Shown one piece after another: positions 1 through 5,788 of a stretch of 5,788 nucleotides of DNA. The notes below the pieces were generated by a model that was given only the letters and a program-made list of their open reading frames with translations, was not told where the DNA came from and ran no database searches. The translations under genes were made by a program, and so were the position numbers. Within the stretch, counting starts at the first letter, position 1. The number at the start of each line of letters is the position of its first letter. The stretch is from an uncultured Flammeovirgaceae bacterium (GTDB lineage: Bacteria > Bacteroidota > Bacteroidia > Cytophagales > Cyclobacteriaceae). Location of the stretch: positions 1 to 5,788 of the forward strand of contig CAMLLI010000323.1 of NCBI GenBank assembly GCA_946480685.1, in the 5' to 3' direction.

Positions 1-2
1 AC

Positions 3-1697
3 GATAGTTACAAGCAACTGACAAAAGCGAATGCTACACTACGTGCGCTGTCTGACTTACTGGTTAAGAGTGGTACAAAGGAGCAGCTGGCAGATGTTTC
101 GCGCATTCGTGAATTGTTGTTTGAATTGTTTATGCAGGAGAAGAACCTGGTGCTATATACTTCCGATGAACAACAGGCTAAAGAACTCTCTGAATCTATA
201 CCGCTTGAAAATAGACTGGACTCTGTTACGTCTGTTCTGCGAGGTATGCTTGCCGGAAATGCACGCGACTTACTCGATAAATATTCATCTCAATTCGCTG
301 TATTCTATAACAGTCATCGTGAAATTGTAGAGCTGGCGCGCAAGAAGACGAACACCAAAGCTTTTTCACTGTCCAATTCGCAAGGCGACCAGGTAGCCAC
401 TGCGTTGATTCAGAATATAGATGCATACCTTAATGTAGTGAGAGCCGACCTGGAGAAAGATCGTGTGGAAACGGATGTGCTATATTCGGATGCCGTGCAA
501 TTTATGTTGTTGACGATTTTCATGTCGATCGTGATCAGTGTGTGTATGGCGCTATGGTTGCTGAAAGGTATAGGAGGCTCGTTGACGATCGCCACGGAAG
601 CGTTGCATAAAATTGCCAACGGTGATTTCTCGGCCGATGTGAAGATATATATGGAGGACGAGATCGGAGTGATGCTGAAGGAACTGCAAGCGATGATCAT
701 CAAACTTCGTAATTCGGTTGATATTGCCAAACGTGTCTCGCGAGGTGATCTGACCATTGACTTCAACGCGATTCGAAATTTTGGTGGCGAACTGGATGAA
801 TCGCTGGAGAAGATGGTGCATAATCTGCGGGAAGTAGCGTTAACGATTTACAACGGAGCACACCAGGTATCTACGGCCAGTGAGCAGGTAGCCGCAGCCG
901 CCCAGCAGATGTCGCAGGGAGCGCAGGAGCAGGCAAGTGCTACCGAAGAAGTCTCATCTTCGATGGAGCAAATGGCGGCTAACATTTTACAGAATACAGA
1001 CAACTCCAAAGAGACGAACACCATCGCTTCCAAAGCGCTGCATGATATCGAGATCAGTAGCCAGTCCGTTGCAAGTGCCGTAGACGCTATCACTTCCATA
1101 GCAGACAAGATCATGGTGATTGAAGAGATTGCTTCGAAGACAGACCTTCTTGCGCTGAACGCTTCTGTAGAAGCAGCACGTGCCGGTGAACACGGTAAAG
1201 GTTTTGCCGTAGTAGCTGCCGAAGTACGCAAGCTTGCCGAACGAAGTCAGCGTGCGGCAACGGAGATAAGCGAGATATCGGCGCAGACCGTTAAACAAGC
1301 AAGAGAATCACGTGCGTTGCTGAGCAGTACACTTCCGGATATAAACCGCACGGCTTCGCTGGTACAGGATATAGCCGCCGCGAGTATTGAGCAGAGCCAG
1401 GGAGCCGATCAGATTAACAAAGCTATTCAACAACTGTCGCAGGTAACACAAGGTAATGCTTCTGCTGCCGAGGACATGTCATCGAATGCTGAAGAACTCA
1501 ATTCACAAGCGGAGGAATTGCGCGTGGCCATTGGTTATTTCAAAATCGATCATGCCATTCAGGCCCGGCAGAAACACTATGATCGGAAAATGTTCAGGAG
1601 GGAACCGGTACTGCACGTTTCATCGTCAAACTCCACGCAGGGGTTTGATTTGAAATTGGACAATGCTGTTTCCGACCAGGACTTTACTGAATTCTAA
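3..1697 (+). CDS. Methyl-accepting chemotaxis protein, 5'-truncated by the window edge
   Basis: This is a membrane receptor that passes a ligand signal to a CheA/CheW array. The reading frame is open from position 3, so the true start lies upstream; the TTG at 114 is only an internal leucine codon. In order, the sequence shows the end of a mostly helical extracytoplasmic sensor domain (to about 495, four-helix-bundle-like, ligand unknown), one hydrophobic membrane helix (498-563), a HAMP domain (about 567-722, with a DE motif at 654-659 followed by GVMLKEL), a second HAMP-like unit (about 720-842), and a long coiled-coil hairpin. The hairpin tip is the highly conserved [15 protein letters not shown] (about 1146-1190), followed by [19 protein letters not shown] methylation-type site [10 protein letters not shown] lies at 933-962, with a similar SSNAEELNS around 1479-1505. 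A flexible polar tail follows, ending in DFTEF. The family call is certain; the ligand and the first membrane helix are not visible. Confidence 0.96.
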   Translation, partial: DSYKQLTKANATLRALSDLLVKSGTKEQLADVSRIRELLFELFMQEKNLVLYTSDEQQAKELSESIPLENRLDSVTSVLRGMLAGNARDLLDKYSSQFAVFYNSHREIVELARKKTNTKAFSLSNSQGDQVATALIQNIDAYLNVVRADLEKDRVETDVLYSDAVQFMLLTIFMSIVISVCMALWLLKGIGGSLTIATEALHKIANGDFSADVKIYMEDEIGVMLKELQAMIIKLRNSVDIAKRVSRGDLTIDFNAIRNFGGELDESLEKMVHNLREVALTIYNGAHQVSTASEQVAAAAQQMSQGAQEQASATEEVSSSMEQMAANILQNTDNSKETNTIASKALHDIEISSQSVASAVDAITSIADKIMVIEEIASKTDLLALNASVEAARAGEHGKGFAVVAAEVRKLAERSQRAATEISEISAQTVKQARESRALLSSTLPDINRTASLVQDIAAASIEQSQGADQINKAIQQLSQVTQGNASAAEDMSSNAEELNSQAEELRVAIGYFKIDHAIQARQKHYDRKMFRREPVLHVSSSNSTQGFDLKLDNAVSDQDFTEF

Positions 1698-1714
1698 AAG
1701 TGTGCTATATATAG

Positions 1715-1747
1715 TGAAGTGCAGCATACTCGTGATGCTGCACTTCA
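1715..1747. terminator. Perfect 13-bp hairpin between convergent genes, probable bidirectional terminator
   Basis: TGAAGTGCAGCAT (1715-1727) pairs without mismatch with ATGCTGCACTTCA (1735-1747) around a 7-nt loop, ACTCGTG. It begins 18 bases after the receptor stop codon and ends 28 bases before the stop codon of the opposing gene, which is where a shared terminator for convergent genes would sit. Neither strand has a clean run of U directly after the stem: the plus strand reads AACTTTCC and the minus strand continues into a TA repeat. It is therefore not a textbook intrinsic terminator. It could also act as a 3'-end stabiliser for both mRNAs. Confidence 0.65.
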
Positions 1748-1760
1748 ACTTTCCTACACG

Positions 1761-1776
1761 AGTATATATATATACT
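1761..1776. repeat. 16-bp perfect TA-repeat palindrome
   Basis: AGTATATATATATACT reads the same on both strands. It contains six TA dinucleotides (1763-1774) and overlaps the last base of the rhamnosidase TAA stop codon (minus strand, 1776-1778). A shorter palindrome of the same kind, CTATATATAG, lies on the other side of the hairpin at 1705-1714. In RNA the two TA tracts could pair with each other and extend the structure around the hairpin. A protein-binding role is possible, but nothing in the sequence shows it. Confidence 0.6.
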
Positions 1777-4700
1777 TACGGAGAGATGGTGGTGATCTTT
1801 ACCGGGCCAAGTAAACCGGCATCGAGCAGTGTCCACTCGGGCTTAATGGTAATGTTGGTTTGGGTATAGCGTTTGTTTACTGGTAAGCCGCGATCACCAA
1901 CCAGTCGGTTTCTCCAGGAGTTTGTTACTTCGACCTGTAATTGATTTGCCTTTGCACGCAGCGGTTTGGTGATCTCAATACGAAACGGTGGCGTCCACAG
2001 AATACCGAGGTCCTCATTGTTCAGCTTGACGCGCGCTATACCAACGTCCTGTACATTGCCAAGTTCAAGAAAGTAGCGAACATTCTCTTTATAGGGTATA
2101 AAATCAAAAGATGTAGTATAGATCGCCTTGCCGGAATAATTTGCAACACCCGGTTCTTTTCGGTTTGTCCAGCTTGTCAATGTATCGAACGTAATAAAGG
2201 CAGGAGTACCCATACGCAGGTTGTCAAACTTTACCTGCCACGGACCTTTTACTGTTGTAGCGGTTTCATAGTGCCATGCATTGTCACTTACAACGCCTTT
2301 TACAGAGGAAGCTATATCTTCGCGGAAGACAACAAACACCGAACCGTACGGATCGAATTGGATGGGAATGATCGTGCGGTCATCTTCCTGTCGGAAGGCT
2401 TTTACTGTTTTTACTTCGCCCGTTACAGCATTCCAGAACTCGGGTTGCTTTCCATTCACTCGGAATGAAAATGTAGCCGATGTCTCATTTTCATTCTGGC
2501 TGCTTACAAAGTATATATCATTCCCCTGTATGTTGCGGTGGATATAGTCGAATGCACCATTCTCAGGATTCTCCGTTACTTCAAAATCGGGTTGTATGTT
2601 CATCGCTGCAAGTACATCGCGCGCAGGTTTTCCCCAGACAACTTTACCTTTACCGACTTTATGTTCTCCGGCATTAGAGATACCGTTGCCCCAGAGTTCA
2701 CCGGCAAGCCGCCTGAATTCTTCCATGCTTTTCTGCCGGTTGGTGAGACTGATGATGTCTTCCGGTTTCGGTCCAACAACAACGGCTCCATTGGTTACAA
2801 GCGTTTTGATCTTTCGAAGCGCAGCCAGGGAAAGTACTTTGTTCGCAGGCAAGACCAGTAGCCTGTACGTTGTTCCGTGCGGTAATGTAAGTTTACCGTT
2901 CTGCACAGCAAGCGCGAGCAGGCGGTCTTCATTGATGAGGTCATAATCGTAGCCGGGAAGTATATGTGCAGGATCATCCTCTTTCAGGTGCCCTATATTT
3001 GGAACATGATCACCGTAATAATATACTACATCTGTAACTGTATTGCCAGCTTGCTGCATGATATACTGGCAGCGCTTCAGGTAGTCGAAAAATCCGTTGG
3101 CATGTTCCCACCAGGTAATGTTGGGATTGACGTGCGTACCTGCAAAATACTCTTGTCCCGGTAAACCCATTTCTTTTGGCGAACAGGTAAAGGTATGCAG
3201 CAATACCAGATTTAGTCCGGAACATACTTCATGATCGAAAGCAGGCTTCATGGTTGCCCACGGTATATCATTCCAATGACGACCGATGGTTGTGAATGAT
3301 TCTGCGGCTACCAGTCTCTTGTTATAGATGTGTGCAGCACTCGATGCCTGCTTCACAAAGAAACGCTCTTCTATCTTCGATCGGTGAGGCGATGGCGACC
3401 AGAATTCGCTTAACATGATATCGTTGAAGCTATAGTTCTTCAATCCATCCAATGGACCTGCATGCGGCCCCGCCGATTCCGGTTGAATGCCCATGTTGTG
3501 TTTCGCAGCATGCTCAGCAAAAACGCGATAGTGATGTTCGGCAATACAATCGCCAATGGTTTTCCGGAAGTCCGCCAGGAATGCGTTACTCGTCTGGCGG
3601 TTGTGTAGAATTTTACCGGCTATAATTGGAAGGTAAGTATATATATCATATCCTCTTCGCTTTCTGAATTCAGCTGCGAAGTTGTCAGACCAGTTTATAC
3701 CCCCGCATTCCCAACTGTCGGTTTGCAAGTGTGTAAGCGTTGTTCCGGCAAGCGGTCCTATATCTTTCAGTAAAGGTTCCACATGCGTGTTCCAATAGCG
3801 GTTGAAGTAGCGTTCGTTCATATAGTCGATTACGCGTCCCTGCCATTTGCCGCTGGATGTTGATACTTCTGCACCACTCGTGGTATAACCAAAGCGCATG
3901 ATCGTCCAGTTACCTGCCGGTATATGCCAGCGCAGTTTACCGGAAGCATCAAGCTTGCCTTGCAGTACAACTATATCTTTTATCGATGCATCCTCTTCAT
4001 TCGCAGAAGCCGGAACATCTTCGAGTAATTTTTCTGTATCATATCCTGAACGACTTCCTTCTTTGAAAGCTGCCTTTACAGCCAGGTCTCGTATAGGTAA
4101 TCGTGTGGCCGGTATATTTCGTTTCGGAAACGCTATCACCACTATATCTTTATAGAAATTGTCTTTAGTGGGTGGCTTGGGGAGTGTCTGGTACTTCTTC
4201 AACGGTCCGGCTACTGTAACTTCACTCCACGTAACATGCTTGGTTGCTTCTGCCGGAGTAACATCGGGTCCACCCAGGTTCCATCCGCTTTGTATACTCA
4301 GACTCAGCACAAGCCCGAGACGATTTGCTTCGGTTACAGCATGTACAAACAGTTCGCGCCAGGCAGGTGTCCCAAACATTGGGCCTTCCGGTACATTGCC
4401 ATTGCCTTGCTGATTTTGTCCGCCGGCATCAACGATGCATGCACCACTGAATCCTTTTGATTTCATGGCTTCGAGATCGCGCGTGATCGCTTCTTTCGTT
4501 ACGTTTCCATTGAGCCACCACCACCAGCAACGGATGCCATACTGTTGGGGCGGTTGTTGAAATGTTGCGGGTAAAAGCGAAGTATCGGTCGCGACTGTAG
4601 GTTGAGCATGCCCGACTGCCCGATCCGTAGATACAAATCCTGTGAGTGCTACTATAGAGACCGCGAAGAGCGCGGTTAACATGATTATACGAAAAGCCAT
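1776..4700 (-). CDS. Secreted alpha-L-rhamnosidase, glycoside hydrolase family GH106
   Basis: This enzyme is predicted to release terminal alpha-L-rhamnose from pectic polysaccharides, gums or plant glycosides outside the cytoplasm. The 974 residues start with an Sec signal peptide (hydrophobic residues 5-23, likely cleavage near GHA-QP at about 32). There is no lipobox cysteine; the first Cys is residue 58. GH106 signatures follow: WWWWLNGNVTKEAITRDLEAM (59-79, first W to M), then QTDSWECGGINW (326-337), RKRRGYDIYTYLP (346-358), QPESAG (406-411), SEFW (431-434) and AAESFTT (465-471). The acidic residues in these blocks, especially E331, E408 and E467, are candidate catalytic or metal ligands; which ones act is not established here. 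Middle beta-rich segments (about 700-800) and a C-terminal galactose-binding-like beta sandwich (about 810-970, with LNNEDLGILWTPPFRIEI and NSWRNRLVGDRG) complete it. No type IX sorting domain is apparent. The ATG at 4700 precedes the signal peptide directly; the leader has no Shine-Dalgarno. The gene stands alone between divergent and convergent neighbours. Exact substrate is unknown. Confidence 0.92.
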   Translation of the reverse strand: MAFRIIMLTALFAVSIVALTGFVSTDRAVGHAQPTVATDTSLLPATFQQPPQQYGIRCWWWWLNGNVTKEAITRDLEAMKSKGFSGACIVDAGGQNQQGNGNVPEGPMFGTPAWRELFVHAVTEANRLGLVLSLSIQSGWNLGGPDVTPAEATKHVTWSEVTVAGPLKKYQTLPKPPTKDNFYKDIVVIAFPKRNIPATRLPIRDLAVKAAFKEGSRSGYDTEKLLEDVPASANEEDASIKDIVVLQGKLDASGKLRWHIPAGNWTIMRFGYTTSGAEVSTSSGKWQGRVIDYMNERYFNRYWNTHVEPLLKDIGPLAGTTLTHLQTDSWECGGINWSDNFAAEFRKRRGYDIYTYLPIIAGKILHNRQTSNAFLADFRKTIGDCIAEHHYRVFAEHAAKHNMGIQPESAGPHAGPLDGLKNYSFNDIMLSEFWSPSPHRSKIEERFFVKQASSAAHIYNKRLVAAESFTTIGRHWNDIPWATMKPAFDHEVCSGLNLVLLHTFTCSPKEMGLPGQEYFAGTHVNPNITWWEHANGFFDYLKRCQYIMQQAGNTVTDVVYYYGDHVPNIGHLKEDDPAHILPGYDYDLINEDRLLALAVQNGKLTLPHGTTYRLLVLPANKVLSLAALRKIKTLVTNGAVVVGPKPEDIISLTNRQKSMEEFRRLAGELWGNGISNAGEHKVGKGKVVWGKPARDVLAAMNIQPDFEVTENPENGAFDYIHRNIQGNDIYFVSSQNENETSATFSFRVNGKQPEFWNAVTGEVKTVKAFRQEDDRTIIPIQFDPYGSVFVVFREDIASSVKGVVSDNAWHYETATTVKGPWQVKFDNLRMGTPAFITFDTLTSWTNRKEPGVANYSGKAIYTTSFDFIPYKENVRYFLELGNVQDVGIARVKLNNEDLGILWTPPFRIEITKPLRAKANQLQVEVTNSWRNRLVGDRGLPVNKRYTQTNITIKPEWTLLDAGLLGPVKITTISP

Positions 4701-4994
4701 ATCCGGTAAAAGATACTAAGGTTAAACACAGAAGCGAAAAGTATACGCGTCATTTTTTCTGTAAAGTGCTTCTATATATACTCTAGTTATACAAAAAAAT
4801 CCAATCCTGCTTTTGAAGAAGGATAAAGTGAACGAATATCTGGTGAATTAACGACATTTTTCAAGCATGGTGCATCCGGCTGTAACCGGCATCGCCCATG
4901 TTCTAATGGTATTGTAACGGATAACTAATTATGCATGATCGCTCATAGTTTAGTGGAGAAGGATTAACTTTAGGCCGAGACCAATATTTTATCT
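4701..4994. other. Divergent intergenic region carrying both 5' leaders
   Basis: These 294 bases separate the starts of the rhamnosidase (minus) and the E1 gene (plus), so both promoters should lie here. No convincing coding frame is seen. On the rhamnosidase side there is an A/T tract (on the minus strand seven T followed by G, 4792-4799) and a TATATATA run (4773-4780). This resembles a Bacteroidota leader, but I could not fit a TTTG element and a TAnnTTTG element at proper spacing. The middle holds a short repeat-like patch with two CCGGC copies, ten bases apart (about 4876-4890). Neither start codon has a Shine-Dalgarno sequence close upstream. No riboswitch or operator could be identified. 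Confidence 0.6.
4965..4972 (+). promoter_or_regulatory. Possible Bacteroidota -7 element for the E1 gene
   Basis: TAACTTTA differs from the known Bacteroidota -7 consensus TAnnTTTG only at the last base. It lies 22 bases before the ATG at 4995, which would leave a short leader. No matching TTG or TTTG element is present at the expected distance upstream, so this is only a weak candidate. TAATTATG at 4926-4933 also has one mismatch and is an alternative. Confidence 0.2.
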
Positions 4995-5788
4995 ATGGCG
5001 ATTGAAGAGACCACAAGAGCCAGAAAGATAACACGGCCTGCTATAGACCGTGATATTCTTTTGAAAGCTTATACCCTGATGTGTACAGCCAAACGTATGG
5101 CTGATCTATACGATGAGAACCGCGACATTTGCAGCAAGTATGTACACAGCACTTCCCGCGGCCATGAAGCCATTCAACTTGCGGCAGGCTTGCAACTAAA
5201 GCCGATCGATTACGCTTCGCTATATTATCGTGATGAATCCATGTTACTCGGCATGGGTATAGAACCGTATGAGCTGATGCTACAGCTCATGGCGAAACGC
5301 GATGATCCTTTCTCCGGAGGGCGTACGTATTACGGTCACCCTTCACTAAGACGTAAAGGTTTTCCTGTAATACCGCATCAAAGTTCTGCCACCGGTATGC
5401 AAGCTATACCAGCTACCGGTATGGCACATGGTATAGCATACCTGGAGTCTCAATCTCTATTGAAAGATGATGAACGACCGGTTGTGTTATGTTCACTGGG
5501 CGATGGTTCCGTTACGGAGGGAGAAGTTGCAGAAGCATTTCAGATGGCGATATTAAAGCAACTGCCCATTATATACCTGGTACAGGATAATGACTGGGGT
5601 ATATCTGCTTCCGGAAATGAAATGCGTGCCATGGATGCGTATGAATATGCAGCAGGCTTTAAAGGACTTGAACGCATGCGCGTGGATGGTGCTGACTTTG
5701 TTGATTCATATATAGGGTTGCAAAAGGCGATTGACTATGTGCGCAAGCGGCAAGGACCTATACTTGTACATGCACGTTGTCCGCTGTT
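4995..5788 (+). CDS. Thiamine-diphosphate-dependent 2-oxoacid dehydrogenase E1 component, alpha-type, 3'-truncated
   Basis: The first 264 residues of a TPP enzyme that decarboxylates a 2-oxoacid and passes the acyl group to a lipoyl E2 subunit, as in branched-chain 2-oxoacid or pyruvate dehydrogenase complexes; it is cytosolic. Evidence is the E1-alpha order of motifs: SRGHEAIQLAAG (54-65), YYRDESMLLGMG (77-88), SGGRTYYGHPS (107-117), SSATGMQAIPATGMAHGI (130-147), and the TPP/Mg motif GDGS (169-172) followed by QDND (197-200) and WGIS. The canonical pair NN in this motif reads DN here. ATG 4995 is chosen because an in-frame TAG lies at 4971-4973 and no other start lies between. Many Bacteroidota homologues are alpha-beta fusions; whether this one is fused cannot be seen, because the frame is still open at the right edge. 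Substrate specificity (branched-chain 2-oxoacid is my first guess) is inferred from resemblance only. Confidence 0.9.
   Translation, partial: MAIEETTRARKITRPAIDRDILLKAYTLMCTAKRMADLYDENRDICSKYVHSTSRGHEAIQLAAGLQLKPIDYASLYYRDESMLLGMGIEPYELMLQLMAKRDDPFSGGRTYYGHPSLRRKGFPVIPHQSSATGMQAIPATGMAHGIAYLESQSLLKDDERPVVLCSLGDGSVTEGEVAEAFQMAILKQLPIIYLVQDNDWGISASGNEMRAMDAYEYAAGFKGLERMRVDGADFVDSYIGLQKAIDYVRKRQGPILVHARCPL

Noticed and set aside
848..1231. Minus-strand open frame of 127 codons inside the chemoreceptor
   Set aside because: It lies antisense to the most conserved signalling region, is rich in Ala, Ser and Cys as expected from the complement of coiled-coil codons, and shows no domain or leader.
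114..1697. Taking the TTG at 114 as the start of the chemoreceptor
   Set aside because: The same frame is open and reads as helical sensor-domain protein back to position 3, and a receptor starting here would lack its first membrane helix.
1941..2468. Plus-strand open frame of 175 codons opposite the rhamnosidase 3' part
   Set aside because: It overlaps a well-supported GH106 gene throughout, has a cysteine-scattered composition with no recognisable motif, and has no ribosome-binding context.
2538..2946. Overlapping plus-strand frames (107 and 116 codons) opposite the rhamnosidase
   Set aside because: Both are antisense to a conserved coding region and show no family features; they are frame shadows.
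4792..4799. Minus-strand TTTTTTTG as a -33 element for the rhamnosidase promoter
   Set aside because: No TAnnTTTG-like element follows at a spacing of about 19-21 bases; the nearest TTT-containing match is at a poorer distance and too weak to annotate.
4872..4893. CCGGC-containing patch as an operator or hairpin
   Set aside because: The repeats are direct and only five bases long; the possible CCGG stem is four pairs, too little to support a site.
1..5788. Search for CRISPR arrays, tRNA or rRNA genes, insertion sequences and phage genes
   Set aside because: No spaced direct repeats, cloverleaf-like segments, transposase motifs or terminal inverted repeats were seen by eye.

Overview
The window most likely comes from a chromosome of a Bacteroidota bacterium, probably a free-living member of the Cytophagales/Chitinophagales type. 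The evidence is a secreted family GH106 rhamnosidase, an E1-alpha protein of a form common in this phylum, AT-rich leaders with no clear Shine-Dalgarno sequence, and no clear sigma70 promoter boxes. The lineage assignment is inference, because no rRNA or other phylogenetic marker is present. The genes look native, and no mobile element, tRNA, rRNA or CRISPR array was seen.

There are three genes. (1) Positions 3-1697, plus strand: the C-terminal 564 codons of a methyl-accepting chemotaxis protein, with its 5' end outside the window. Visible are the end of a helical sensor domain, one membrane helix, two consecutive HAMP units, a complete cytoplasmic signalling hairpin, and a flexible tail ending in a pentapeptide that fits the CheR/CheB docking consensus. 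(2) Positions 4700-1776, minus strand: a complete 974-residue secreted GH106-type alpha-L-rhamnosidase. (3) Positions 4995-5788, plus strand: the first 264 codons of a thiamine-diphosphate-dependent 2-oxoacid dehydrogenase E1 component, alpha-type, running off the right edge.

Genes 1 and 2 converge on a 78-bp gap. It holds a perfect 13-bp hairpin, a downstream segment complementary to the whole hairpin loop, and TA-repeat palindromes on both sides. Genes 2 and 3 diverge from a 294-bp gap that must hold the promoter of each.

The three genes do not form one pathway. They cover signal sensing, extracellular polysaccharide or glycoside breakdown, and central 2-oxoacid metabolism. The rhamnosidase is a single-gene unit by orientation, with no SusC/SusD pair or other carbohydrate gene in view. 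No previously undescribed multi-gene system is evident. The most unusual local structure is the hairpin with a loop-complementary segment in the convergent gap. Smaller points are the receptor's tether motif and shortened hairpin, the four-tryptophan run in the rhamnosidase, and heavy use of the ATA isoleucine codon.
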